NCBI GenBank assembly: GCA_902775735.1
Contig: CACYNH010000022.1
Location: 1 to 64,000, forward strand
Origin: an uncultured Erysipelotrichaceae bacterium
GTDB lineage: Bacteria > Bacillota_I > Bacilli_A > Erysipelotrichales > Erysipelotrichaceae
DNA: 64,000 nt
Direction: 5' to 3'
In this document: positions 25,712 through 34,646 of the stretch, one piece after another
Layout of the letters: each line of letters opens with the position of its first letter
Position numbering within the stretch: the first letter of the stretch is position 1
Position numbers and translations under genes: made by a program
The notes under the pieces: generated by a model
The model's input: the letters and a program-made list of their open reading frames with translations, nothing else
Told to the model about the DNA's origin: nothing
The model's database searches: none

Positions 25712-27463
25712 ATGATGGATGAAACACTGCGGACACTCGTAAGCTCGGAAGTATTCAGCGTCTGGTTTCTGGCCGGAGCCGCGCTGGTCTTCTGGATGCA
25801 GGCAGGCTTCGCGATGGTCGAAGCGGGCTTCACAAGAGCCAAAAACACCGGAAACATTCTGATGAAGAACCTGATGGATTTCTGCATCGGAACGATCGTC
25901 TTCATACTGATCGGCTATGGTCTTCTCATGGGAGAGGATCTGGCCGGTCTCATCGGAAAACCGGGATTTGATCTGTTCTGTGCCTATTCAGGATTTGATT
26001 ATTCCGCTTTTGTCTTCAACCTTGTTTTCTGCGCCACCACCGCGACGATTGTTTCGGGAGCGATGGCGGAAAGGACAAAGTTCCTGTCATACTGTGTTTA
26101 CTCGGCTGTTATCTCGGCTCTGATCTATCCCATTGAGGCGCACTGGATCTGGGGCGGCGGCTGGCTTTCCCAGCTTGGCTTCCATGATTTTGCCGGCTCC
26201 TGCGCCATTCATATGGTCGGAGGAATCTCCGCTCTGATCGGGGCGAAGATGCTGGGGCCAAGAATCGGCAAGTACCAGAAGGACAGTGACGGGAAAATCG
26301 TCAAAGTCAACGCGATTCCCGGCCATAACATCACATTCGGTGCACTTGGGTGCTTTATCCTCTGGGTGGGCTGGTACGGATTCAACGGCGCGGCTGCCAC
26401 TGATGTGCCGCAGCTGGGTTCCATCTTTCTGACCACAACCATCGCCCCTTCCGCCGCGACTGTCGTCTGTATGATCTTCACATGGCTCAGATACGGCAAA
26501 CCGGATGTCTCCATGTGTCTCAACGCTTCGCTGGCAGGCCTGGTCGCGATTACCGCAGGATGTGACGTGACTGACGCATTCGGTTCACTGATCATCGGCT
26601 CAGTCGCAGGTCTGCTGGTTGTCTTCGGTGTCTGGCTGCTGGACAGTGTCCTGCATATCGATGATCCGGTCGGCGCGGTCGCTGTGCACTTCTGCAACGG
26701 GCTCTGGGGAACGATTGCGGTCGGTCTGTTTGCGACGGACGCGGCTCCTGCCTACGCGATCGCCGATCAAGGCGGCGCTGTGATGAAAGGACTCTTCTAT
26801 GGCGGCGGTCTGAAACTTCTCGGCATTCAGCTGGGCGGCGTCTTGAGCGTGGCGCTCTGGACAGCCGTCACCATGACCTGTGTCTTCCTTGGCATCAAAG
26901 CCATCTTCGGACTGCGCGTCAGCCGGGAAGAGGAACAGCTTGGCCTGGATGTGACGGAGCACGGTCTGGTCAGCGCCTACGCGGGATTTGCGATGGTGCC
27001 GGAATATCTTGAAGAAGGCCCTGTCACTGTTTCTGAAACAGTTCCTGCCTTTGCGGAAAGTGAACCGGCGCCGGTTTATGCAAAGAAAGAATCTGTCCCC
27101 GGCACGCCGAAGATTTCCAAAGTCGAAATCGTCTGCCGAGAAGCTTATGTAGAGCCGCTTAAAAACGCGCTGGTCGGCATCGGCATCACAGGCATGACAA
27201 TCACCCATGTGCTTGGCTGCGGCGCCCAGAAAGGAAAGCCCGAATATTACAGAGGCGTGGCGACGGAAGCCAGCCTGCTGCCGAAGGTGCAGTTCGATAT
27301 CGTTGTTTCCAAAGTGCCTGTAAGGGCAGTCATTGAAACAGCGAAGAAAGTTCTCTACACCGGTCATATCGGAGATGGCAAGATCTTCGTCTATGACGTG
27401 GAGAATGTCGTCAAGGTCCGTACATCCGAGGAGGGTTATGACGCCCTCCAGGATGTTGAATAG
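25712..27463 (+). CDS. Ammonium transporter fused to a PII (GlnK-like) domain
   Basis: Residues 1-430 are an Amt channel with about 11 helices (FWMQAGFAMVEAGFTRAKNT, HIVGG-type HMVGGISALIGA, FNGA). After a linker rich in Glu, Pro and Ala comes a PII domain at 467-583 (GITGMTITHVLGCGAQKGKP, LPKVQFDIVV, GHIGDGKIFVYDV). PII proteins gate Amt channels by plugging them according to ATP, ADP and 2-oxoglutarate. The T-loop reads EYYRGVATEAS, with no Tyr at the usual modified position 51, so uridylylation is unlikely. AGGAGG precedes the ATG pair at 25712 and 25715. Confidence 0.93.
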   Translation: MMDETLRTLVSSEVFSVWFLAGAALVFWMQAGFAMVEAGFTRAKNTGNILMKNLMDFCIGTIVFILIGYGLLMGEDLAGLIGKPGFDLFCAYSGFDYSAFVFNLVFCATTATIVSGAMAERTKFLSYCVYSAVISALIYPIEAHWIWGGGWLSQLGFHDFAGSCAIHMVGGISALIGAKMLGPRIGKYQKDSDGKIVKVNAIPGHNITFGALGCFILWVGWYGFNGAAATDVPQLGSIFLTTTIAPSAATVVCMIFTWLRYGKPDVSMCLNASLAGLVAITAGCDVTDAFGSLIIGSVAGLLVVFGVWLLDSVLHIDDPVGAVAVHFCNGLWGTIAVGLFATDAAPAYAIADQGGAVMKGLFYGGGLKLLGIQLGGVLSVALWTAVTMTCVFLGIKAIFGLRVSREEEQLGLDVTEHGLVSAYAGFAMVPEYLEEGPVTVSETVPAFAESEPAPVYAKKESVPGTPKISKVEIVCREAYVEPLKNALVGIGITGMTITHVLGCGAQKGKPEYYRGVATEASLLPKVQFDIVVSKVPVRAVIETAKKVLYTGHIGDGKIFVYDVENVVKVRTSEEGYDALQDVE

Positions 27464-27499
27464 TCCTGAATACTTACGGACACATACTCGCATGTGCAA

Positions 27500-27527
27500 G
27501 GCCGCCCCTTTGTCCCGGGCGGTTTTG
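27500..27527 (+). terminator. Terminator after amt
   Basis: CCGCCC/GGGCGG stem followed by TTTTGC. Confidence 0.8.
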
Positions 27528-27613
27528 CATTCTGTCTGATTCATCTGAAAATAAAGAAGCTCACATGCCTTATAGTAATGTCATAGATCTTTTTCAAAGA
27601 GCGGAGGTAAAAA

Positions 27614-27943
27614 ATGGAATCGGTTTTTGTTCCGGCAGCACTGGGAATCCTGATCAGCCTGATCGGCATCATGAATATGAAGGGAAATATTTCTTCCCTG
27701 CACTGGTATCACCGCTCAAGGGTCAAAGAGGAAGACAGACTTCCTTTTGGCAGGAAAGTGGGTCTTGGCACGATCATCATCGGCTGCGCTGTGATTCTCA
27801 ACGCATGTTCTGAATTTGCGTATATAAAGACCGGCAATCCCGTACTGCAATTCTATGGCGGCGTGATTCCTGCCTGCGGGCTTGGGGCGGGATTGATCCT
27901 GATTGTCTGCGCGATGGTCCGTTACAACAAAGGAATCTTCTGA
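27614..27943 (+). CDS. Small three-helix membrane protein (DUF3784-like)
   Basis: The 109-residue protein starts MESVFVPAALGILISLIGIM behind GGAGGTAAAAA. It has three hydrophobic helices, with a basic loop HWYHRSRVKEEDR between the first and second. The layout recalls DUF3784 proteins, which have no known function. It is a single gene between amt and the OYE-type flavoenzyme. Confidence 0.65.
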   Translation: MESVFVPAALGILISLIGIMNMKGNISSLHWYHRSRVKEEDRLPFGRKVGLGTIIIGCAVILNACSEFAYIKTGNPVLQFYGGVIPACGLGAGLILIVCAMVRYNKGIF

Positions 27944-28029
27944 ACATTGACAGCTGCGTTTGGCGCTTTTTGCCGTAACTGCAGGGATGAGTGGCTGTGA
28001 GACCGGCCATTTAACAGAAAGAAAACAAT

Positions 28030-28060
28030 GAGCCCGGCTCAATTTAATGAAGCCGGGCTC
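28030..28060. terminator. Bidirectional terminator between convergent genes
   Basis: The perfect stem GAGCCCGGCT/AGCCGGGCTC is flanked by T-rich sequence on both strands (TTCTTCGT on plus, ATTGTTTTC on minus). Confidence 0.85.
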
Positions 28061-28091
28061 TTCTTCGTAATGTGAGATTTGTAAGGTTTGA

Positions 28092-30065
28092 TCAGATGCT
28101 GTTGGCGGCGGCGTAAGCTTCCGCGACTGCCTTAAGGATGTTGGCTGCGCCGGTTGCGTCACCGACGGTGCAGACGGCAAGACCGGAATCCTTCAGTTCA
28201 TCCGCGAGTTTGTTGACAGGTCTGAAACCGAGGGCGTTGATCATGGTGTCGGCAGGAATGCTTTCCTTTGTGCCGTCCGCTTTTTCGACAATGACCTCAC
28301 CGTCTCCGAATTCGACGACCTTTGTATTGGTCATCAGGTTTACATGGCGGGCAGCGAATTCCGCCTGCATCATCATGATATTGGGCAGAGGCGCAGCGGC
28401 ACCGGCAGCCATGATATTGCCGAGAGCTTCGACGATCGTGACGTCTTTGCCCTTCTGCACTTCGTCATAGGCAATTTCGCATCCGACAAGTCCGCCGCCG
28501 GCAATGACGATCTTACTGCCGAGCTTTTCGGGATTGTCGATCGCGTCAAGGGCGGTGATTGTTTTTTCAAGGCCCGGAATCGGCGGCATGGACGTCACGG
28601 AACCGGTGGCGATGATGACAGCGTCCGCGTTCATTGCCTTGATGTCATCGGCTGTGACTTCTTTTTCCATGAAGACCTTGACGCCGAAATCTTTCAGTTC
28701 TCTCTGATACCATTCGTTCAGCCGGGCGACTTCCTTCTTGAAGGGATGGGTGCCGGCTTCAATGATGTGGCCGCCGAGCCTGTCTGTCTTTTCAAACAGG
28801 CAGACTTCATAGCCTCTTCTGGCTGCGGTTCTGGCCGCTTCCATACCGGCGATGCCGCCGCCGATGACGGCGACTTTCTTTTCGCCTTCGCCCGGTCTGA
28901 GATCGAGTTCAAGCTCATTTGCGGCAATCGGGTTGACGGCGCAGGTCATCGGTTTCTGATCCATGCACACGCTCTTGAAGCAGCCGGCGTTGCAGGCGAT
29001 GCAGGGACGGATTTTGTCCAGTTCACCATTGATCGCTTTTTTCGGATAATCAGGATCGGCGATGCCCGGACGGCCGAGTGTGATTGCGTCAAACTTACCG
29101 GCTTCGACCGCTTCGGCGCAGGCTGCCGCGTCGTTCATCCGCCCGCCGCAGATGACCGGAATGTTCACTGCTTCGGTGCACTTCTTTGCCATGTCGAACA
29201 TAAAGCTCTGGGGGATGTACATCGGCGGGCAGGCATACCAGAAGGAATCATAGACGCCGGTATCAACGCTCAGATAGTCATAGCCATAGGATTCCAGAAG
29301 CTTTGCGCACTCAATGCTTTCTTCAATGGTTCTGCCCTTTTCGCCTTCCGCTGTGAGCAGGCCCACGTTGGCGCCTTTGACATAGGTTTCAAGGGAGAAG
29401 CGCATGCCGACGGGGAAGTCTTCGCCGCAGGCTTTCTTGACGCCTTCGACGATTTCACGGGCTGCCCTTAACATGTTTTCCCAGCTTCCGCCGTATTCGT
29501 CGGTTCTTCTGTTGAAGCACTTCATCGCGAACTGATCCAGGAGGTAGCCCCAGTGCATGGCGTGGACTTCAATTCCATCCCAGCCGCTTTCTTTGACAAG
29601 AACAGCAGCCTCGATGAACTGTTCGATTTTTTTATGAATCTGTTCGACTGTCAGTTCGGGAGCGATCTGATCAGCGGTGCCGAAGACGATGTTTTCGGAT
29701 GGTGACGGTAACATCGGATAGTTTCTGCCAAGGCCGAGGGTGAGCTGGGCGAACATCTTTGCGCCATGGGCATGAACGGCGTCAAGAAGTTCTTTTGAGC
29801 TTTCTCTGAAGGCTTCGGGAGCGGCGGTGATGACCGGGCCGGTCGCGGCGTACGGGTCAACCTGACCGTCGGTGGACATCGCGCCTGTTAACAAAAGACC
29901 GAAGTCTCCCTTTGCCCTGTCTTCCATGTAGCGGATGAATTTCGGAGTGATCCTGCCTTTGTCATCCCATTGGGTGGCAGTGGTCACAGGTGAAAAGGCA
30001 TACCTGTTTTTGATGGTGACGTTTCCAATCTGAAAAGGTGTTCCGAGAATGCTGAAATCAGTCAT
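28092..30065 (-). CDS. Old yellow enzyme-type NADH:flavin oxidoreductase with Fe-S and FAD domains
   Basis: This 657-residue enzyme is built like 2,4-dienoyl-CoA reductase and BaiCD/BaiH-type enoate reductases. Residues 1-345 are an FMN TIM barrel (LGTPFQIGNVTIKNRYAFSP, EVHAMHWGYLLDQF). Next comes a 4Fe-4S motif in CIACNAGCFKSVC, then an FAD fold VAVIGGGIAGMEAARTAARR and an NADH fold IVIAGGGLVGCEIAYDE. It reduces an activated double bond or related group; the substrate is unknown. It is divergent from a ROK regulator and MATE pump, which may respond to or export the same compound. Confidence 0.9.
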   Translation of the reverse strand: MTDFSILGTPFQIGNVTIKNRYAFSPVTTATQWDDKGRITPKFIRYMEDRAKGDFGLLLTGAMSTDGQVDPYAATGPVITAAPEAFRESSKELLDAVHAHGAKMFAQLTLGLGRNYPMLPSPSENIVFGTADQIAPELTVEQIHKKIEQFIEAAVLVKESGWDGIEVHAMHWGYLLDQFAMKCFNRRTDEYGGSWENMLRAAREIVEGVKKACGEDFPVGMRFSLETYVKGANVGLLTAEGEKGRTIEESIECAKLLESYGYDYLSVDTGVYDSFWYACPPMYIPQSFMFDMAKKCTEAVNIPVICGGRMNDAAACAEAVEAGKFDAITLGRPGIADPDYPKKAINGELDKIRPCIACNAGCFKSVCMDQKPMTCAVNPIAANELELDLRPGEGEKKVAVIGGGIAGMEAARTAARRGYEVCLFEKTDRLGGHIIEAGTHPFKKEVARLNEWYQRELKDFGVKVFMEKEVTADDIKAMNADAVIIATGSVTSMPPIPGLEKTITALDAIDNPEKLGSKIVIAGGGLVGCEIAYDEVQKGKDVTIVEALGNIMAAGAAAPLPNIMMMQAEFAARHVNLMTNTKVVEFGDGEVIVEKADGTKESIPADTMINALGFRPVNKLADELKDSGLAVCTVGDATGAANILKAVAEAYAAANSI

Positions 30066-30201
30066 AATGATCTCCTCTTTCCGTAATGGTTCTCTGATTT
30101 CAGTTTAGCGGTTTAAATACAGCTGAATCAATTCACATTTTCGGTTCAAATGTCAGTTAATTCCTGATCTGCTTTTTATTTTGTCAATTTATGACTTTTT
30201 A

Positions 30202-30230
30202 TTGACGGAAGTGTCTGCGGTGATTAAGAT
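30202..30230 (+). promoter_or_regulatory. Promoter of the ROK regulator, close to its start codon
   Basis: TTGACG, 17 bases, TAAGAT. The ATG begins seven bases after the -10 element, so the transcript would start at or next to the initiation codon. Confidence 0.6.
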
Positions 30231-30236
30231 TAGTTC

Positions 30237-31193
30237 ATGGCAAACACCAGTGATCTGAAAAGCGAAAATATACAGAGAGTCCGCAAATGCTTTTATTCCG
30301 CCGGTTCTCTTTCGATGAGCCAGGCTGAAAAAATGAGCGGTCTTTCGCACGGAAGCGTGATCAATGTCTTCCGGACGCTGGAGGAAAGCGGCGAGATTCT
30401 GCTGAGTGAAAAGACCGGCACATCGGTCGGACGCAAGACGCATCACTATATCCTGAATCCTGAATTCAGGCACTTCCTGGCGATTGACATCAAAAGAACA
30501 TCCGGAGGCTTTGAGTCCCGGAGCTGGCGGATGAATCTCAGGGGTGAGGAAACGGATGTGCGCACACACGCCTTCCCTGCCATGGATGACAGCTATCTTC
30601 ATATGGAAATTGAATCCATGATGAAGGACTATTCAGACACCGACATGATCCTGATCAGCACGCCTGGCGTATGCGCTGCCGGCGTGATCACCAACGGGGA
30701 AATATTCTCAATGGATATCGGCTCATGGATCACAGAAAAATACCAGGTGCCCTACGTGGTGGAAAATGACGTCAATGTCGCCGCCATCGGTTTTTCCGGC
30801 GGCCATCCGGAAAGTGAAAACATTGCGGTCATCTACCAGGCTGAACAGGGAATGTTCGGCTGCGGCATCCTGATCGGCGGCAGGCTCTACAACGGCTTTT
30901 CGCACGCGGCCGGTGAACTGAGATATCTTCCCTACATGGAGGAAAGAAAAAAAGAACCGCCGGAAATCCTTCTGAAGGAAATGATTCTTTCGGTGGCGGC
31001 AGTCCTGAATCCGAATATCATCGGCTATGCCAGCGATCCGGTGAAAGAAGCGCCGGATTTTGAAAATGAGATTCCTTCAAGGCACATGCCTTCCATCATC
31101 CACATTGACGATCTTGACGCATACCGCAGAAAAGGACTTTACTCAATCGGTATGTACAATATGGCAGAAAAAAATAAGGGGAATGACAAATGA
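30237..31193 (+). CDS. ROK-family transcriptional regulator
   Basis: The 318-residue protein has an N-terminal winged helix (MSQAEKMSGLSHGSVINVFR) and a shortened ROK sugar-kinase-like domain with GGRLYNGFSHAAGELRY. The CxCGxxGC zinc motif of many ROK repressors is absent and the protein is shorter than the usual 380-400 residues. ROK regulators commonly sense sugars. It is divergent from the OYE-type enzyme and overlaps the MATE gene by ATGA. No ribosome site is visible and the promoter almost touches the ATG. Confidence 0.85.
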   Translation: MANTSDLKSENIQRVRKCFYSAGSLSMSQAEKMSGLSHGSVINVFRTLEESGEILLSEKTGTSVGRKTHHYILNPEFRHFLAIDIKRTSGGFESRSWRMNLRGEETDVRTHAFPAMDDSYLHMEIESMMKDYSDTDMILISTPGVCAAGVITNGEIFSMDIGSWITEKYQVPYVVENDVNVAAIGFSGGHPESENIAVIYQAEQGMFGCGILIGGRLYNGFSHAAGELRYLPYMEERKKEPPEILLKEMILSVAAVLNPNIIGYASDPVKEAPDFENEIPSRHMPSIIHIDDLDAYRRKGLYSIGMYNMAEKNKGNDK

Positions 31194-32557
31194 AACAGAA
31201 AACACAGGTTGACCTTCTGCACGGTCCGATCATGAAGTCACTGATCATCTTCATGATTCCGATTCTGATCTCCAACATCTTCCAGCAGCTCTACAACACC
31301 GTCGACACCGCGATTGTCGGCAACTTCCTGGGTGAATCATCCCTGGCTGCCATCGGTTCGGTCGCGGCCGTCTTTGAAATGATGGTCTCCTTCTGCAACT
31401 CCCTTGGCAACGGCTTCTCGATTGTCTGCGGAAGAGCGTTCGGTTCGGGCGATCCGGACAGAATGAAGCAGGCTGTCGCCTCTTCACTGATCATCGGCGT
31501 CCTGACAATCATTGTCCTGACCGTGCTCGGCATCTTCGGCTTAAGGCCTCTGCTGGAGCTCATCCACACGCCGGCGGAAGTCATTGAGGAAGCACACACC
31601 TACATCCATATCATCGCTCTGGGCCTGATTGTCATGTTCCTGTACAACCTGGCTTCCTGCATGTTAAGGGCGATCGGCAACTCGGTCATGCCGCTTGTGT
31701 TCCTGATCATCTCCTCCCTGCTCAACATCTTCCTCGATGTCCTGTTCATCACAACCTTCCATATGGGCGTTGCCGGCGCAGCGATCGCCACAGTCGCCGC
31801 CCAGGGCGTCTCGGTTGTCTTATGCATTATCTATATTCTGAAATACACACAGGTTCTTGTGCCGGGAGCGAAACACTTCCGCTTTGATAAGGAACTGTAT
31901 GGCGATGTCGGCGGTCAGGGCTACGCCATGGCGTTAATGGGATCCATCGTTTCCGTCGGCTCGATCATCCTGCAGTCCGGCATCAACAGCCTCGGCACTG
32001 AAATCATTGCCGGCCATGTCGCCGCAAGAAAGCTCTACATGCTGGGCAATATGCCGTTCATGTCGATGAGCGTGGCGGTCAGCGCGTTCATTTCCCAGAA
32101 CAAAGGCGCCAACCAGGGCGACAGAATTCTCAGGGCAATGCGCGACGCTTATATCTACGACTTTGTCTTAGCGGCGGTCGTCTCCGTGATCTTCTTCCTC
32201 ACCGCGCCCAGGCTTGTCCAGATGATCTCCGGATCCACCAATCCGGTCATCATCAATAACGGCTCCAAGATGCTCTATATCGTCGGTCCTTTCTATGCCG
32301 TGCTCGGCGTTCTGATCCAGACAAGATTCGCTCTGCAGGGCATCGGCTCAAAGCTGATTCCGATGATCTCTTCCGTGATTGAGCTGATCGGCAAGATCCT
32401 CTTCGTTTATATCTTCATTCCGAAGTTCCAGTACAACGCTGTCGTCTGGTGCGAACCGCTCATCTGGGTGGCGATGACAGCCCAGCTGCTCTACGCGTTC
32501 AACACAAATGCGTATGTAAAGAGTATCCGGGCAGAACAGAAACAGGCAGCCGCATAA
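31190..32557 (+). CDS. MATE-family efflux transporter
   Basis: This 455-residue, 12-helix exporter starts MKQKTQVDLLHGPIMKSLII and contains the MATE-typical QLYNTVDTAIVGNFLG and MPFMSMSVAVSAFISQNKGANQGDR. MATE proteins export cationic drugs or metabolites using Na+ or H+ gradients. AGGGGA precedes the ATG, which overlaps the stop of the ROK regulator, so the two are co-expressed. Substrate unknown. Confidence 0.93.
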   Translation: MKQKTQVDLLHGPIMKSLIIFMIPILISNIFQQLYNTVDTAIVGNFLGESSLAAIGSVAAVFEMMVSFCNSLGNGFSIVCGRAFGSGDPDRMKQAVASSLIIGVLTIIVLTVLGIFGLRPLLELIHTPAEVIEEAHTYIHIIALGLIVMFLYNLASCMLRAIGNSVMPLVFLIISSLLNIFLDVLFITTFHMGVAGAAIATVAAQGVSVVLCIIYILKYTQVLVPGAKHFRFDKELYGDVGGQGYAMALMGSIVSVGSIILQSGINSLGTEIIAGHVAARKLYMLGNMPFMSMSVAVSAFISQNKGANQGDRILRAMRDAYIYDFVLAAVVSVIFFLTAPRLVQMISGSTNPVIINNGSKMLYIVGPFYAVLGVLIQTRFALQGIGSKLIPMISSVIELIGKILFVYIFIPKFQYNAVVWCEPLIWVAMTAQLLYAFNTNAYVKSIRAEQKQAAA

Positions 32558-32567
32558 AACCAATTGA

Positions 32568-32594
32568 GGATCCGTATCACGCGGATCCTTTTTT
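32568..32594 (+). terminator. Terminator after the MATE gene
   Basis: GGATCCG/CGGATCC stem followed by TTTTTT. Confidence 0.9.
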
Positions 32595-32610
32595 CATGCG
32601 GCTTCCATAT

Positions 32611-32632
32611 GAAAGGACACCTTCCGGTGCCC
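32611..32632 (-). terminator. Weak terminator after glmS
   Basis: On the minus strand, GGGCACC and GGTGTCC pair around a GGAA loop (one G-U pair), followed by TTTC. Confidence 0.5.
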
Positions 32633-32641
32633 TCTTCGTTG

Positions 32642-34480
32642 TCATTCAACTGTGACGCTCTTGGCGAGGTTTCTCGGCTTGTCGACATTGAGACCTCTTG
32701 CGACGGAAAGGTAATAGCCTAACAGCTGCAGAGGAATAATGGCGAGCGATGTGGCGAAGTTCTGGTCTGTCTTTGGAATGTAGACCGTGAAATCGGCGGT
32801 GTCTTCGATCGAGTAGTTGCCATAGGATGTAAGTCCCATCAGGTAAGCGCCTCTTGATTTGACCTCGACCATGTTGGAGCGGGTCTTTTCAAACAGTCTG
32901 TTCTGGGTGCACACGCCGACAACCAGAGTGCCGTTTTCAACCAGGGAAATCGTGCCGTGCTTGAGTTCGCCGGCCGCATAGGCTTCGGAGTGGACGTATG
33001 AGATTTCCTTCATTTTGAGGGAACCTTCCATAGAAATCGCGTAGTCGATTCCGCGGCCGATGAAGAACATGTCCTTCGCGTTGGAATACTTGGCCGCAAA
33101 CCACTGGATTCTTTCCTTGTCCTCGAGGATCCTTTCCATTTTGGCGGGCAGTGTTTCCATTTCCGCAATCAGCTCACTGTATCTTTCTTCCTCGATGGTG
33201 TTTCTGACATGGGCAAACTGGATGGCAAGGGCGTAGACGGCGATCAGCTGTGCGCTGTAGGCCTTGGTTGTCGCGACGGCGATTTCCGGTCCTGCCAGTG
33301 TGTAGAACACATGGTCCGCTTCTCTTGCGATTGAGGAGCCGACAACATTGATGATGCCAAGAGTCCGGATTCCCTTCTCTTTCGCTAAGCGCAGTGCGGC
33401 TAAAGAATCGGCGGTTTCGCCGGACTGGGAAATGACGATGACAAGGTCATTCTCATTGAGCAATGGATTGCGGTAGCGGAATTCGGAAGCCAGTTCCACC
33501 CGGACCGGAATTCTGGCGAGATCCTCAAAGATATACTGACCGGCCATACCGACATGGTAGGCGCTGCCGCAGGCGACGATGATCACCTGAGTGATCCCGG
33601 CGATGATGTCATCGGTCAGTCCGGTTTCCTGCAGGCTGATTTTTCCCTCATGGATGATCGATCCGATTGTGTCTCTGGCGGCTTTGGGCTGTTCATGGAT
33701 TTCCTTGATCATGAAATGCTCGAAGCCGTTTTTCTCTGCCGCTTCGGCGTCCCAGGTGACTTCTTTGGGTTCGATTTCCACTTCTTCCCTGTCGAGGTCA
33801 AAGAATTTCACCTCACCTTTGGTGAGTTTTGCGATCTGCTGGTTGCCGATGTAATAAACCCTGCGGGTGTGCTTCAGAATGGCCGGCACATCGCTGGCGG
33901 CGAAGCTTTCGCCCTCTTTGACGCCGATGATCAGCGGCGAGTCTTTTCTGGCGCAGTAGATCTCATCGGGATAATCCTTGAACATGACGACCAGGGCATA
34001 GGAACCCCTGATTCTGATCATGGCTCTGGCGATGGAATCCACCGGTCCGCCATGGTATTTCTTCATGTAGTAGTCGATGAGCTTGATCGCGACTTCGGTG
34101 TCGGTATCGGAATAGAATTTATAGTCATGGCGGAGCAGTTTCTCTTTGAGCTCCTGGTAGTTTTCGATAATGCCGTTATGGACGCCGGTCACATTCCTGT
34201 CATCGCTGATATGGGGATGGGCGTTGTTTTCCGACGGTTCGCCATGGGTGGCCCATCTGGTATGGCCGATACCGCAGGTGCCGGAAAGCGCGCGGCCCTC
34301 GTCGGTTTTTTCCGAAAGAATCCGCAGTCTCCCCTTGGCTTTGACGATTTCAATATCATTTGATCCGCTGCGGACTGCGAGGCCTGAAGAGTCATAGCCC
34401 CGGTATTCAAGTTTTTCAAGTCCGTCAAGAAGAATCGGCGCAGCCTGGCTGCTGCCGTTATAGCCGACAATACCGCACAT
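32642..34480 (-). CDS. glmS: Glutamine-fructose-6-phosphate aminotransferase
   Basis: This 612-residue enzyme makes glucosamine-6-phosphate for cell wall synthesis. Cys2 in MCGIVGYNGS is the glutaminase nucleophile, and GIGHTRWATHGEPSENNAHPH is the Gln-binding block. Two SIS domains (VIIVACGSAYHVG, MFFIGRGIDYAIS) hold fructose-6-phosphate, and the end LAKSVTVE is standard. AAGGAGGATT lies before the ATG. The promoter is so close that there is no room for a glmS ribozyme, and none of its conserved sequence is present. Confidence 0.97.
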   Translation of the reverse strand: MCGIVGYNGSSQAAPILLDGLEKLEYRGYDSSGLAVRSGSNDIEIVKAKGRLRILSEKTDEGRALSGTCGIGHTRWATHGEPSENNAHPHISDDRNVTGVHNGIIENYQELKEKLLRHDYKFYSDTDTEVAIKLIDYYMKKYHGGPVDSIARAMIRIRGSYALVVMFKDYPDEIYCARKDSPLIIGVKEGESFAASDVPAILKHTRRVYYIGNQQIAKLTKGEVKFFDLDREEVEIEPKEVTWDAEAAEKNGFEHFMIKEIHEQPKAARDTIGSIIHEGKISLQETGLTDDIIAGITQVIIVACGSAYHVGMAGQYIFEDLARIPVRVELASEFRYRNPLLNENDLVIVISQSGETADSLAALRLAKEKGIRTLGIINVVGSSIAREADHVFYTLAGPEIAVATTKAYSAQLIAVYALAIQFAHVRNTIEEERYSELIAEMETLPAKMERILEDKERIQWFAAKYSNAKDMFFIGRGIDYAISMEGSLKMKEISYVHSEAYAAGELKHGTISLVENGTLVVGVCTQNRLFEKTRSNMVEVKSRGAYLMGLTSYGNYSIEDTADFTVYIPKTDQNFATSLAIIPLQLLGYYLSVARGLNVDKPRNLAKSVTVE

Positions 34481-34508
34481 GGTGGAATCCTCCTTAAAAA
34501 CATGCATT

Positions 34509-34537
34509 ATTATACTATGACACGTTAATCCGGTGAA
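34509..34537 (-). promoter_or_regulatory. glmS promoter
   Basis: On the minus strand, TTCACC, 17 bases and perfect TATAAT lie 29 bases upstream of the start codon. Confidence 0.65.
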
Positions 34538-34613
34538 GTTACCGGAAGAGGAAATCCTCAATTATTTTCATTTTTGATGATTGTTTTCAGAAAATGTTTT
34601 CAAAGATGAGCGG

Positions 34614-34640
34614 AAAAAAAGCCGGCTCTGCGACCGGCTT
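34614..34640 (-). terminator. Terminator after the cyclase-family gene
   Basis: AGCCGG/CCGGCT stem followed on the minus strand by TTTTTTT. Confidence 0.85.
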
Positions 34641-34646
34641 GAAAGA

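Noticed and set aside
34481-34640. glmS ribozyme
   Set aside because: The promoter -10 box lies only 29 bases before the glmS start codon and the conserved ribozyme core sequence is absent.
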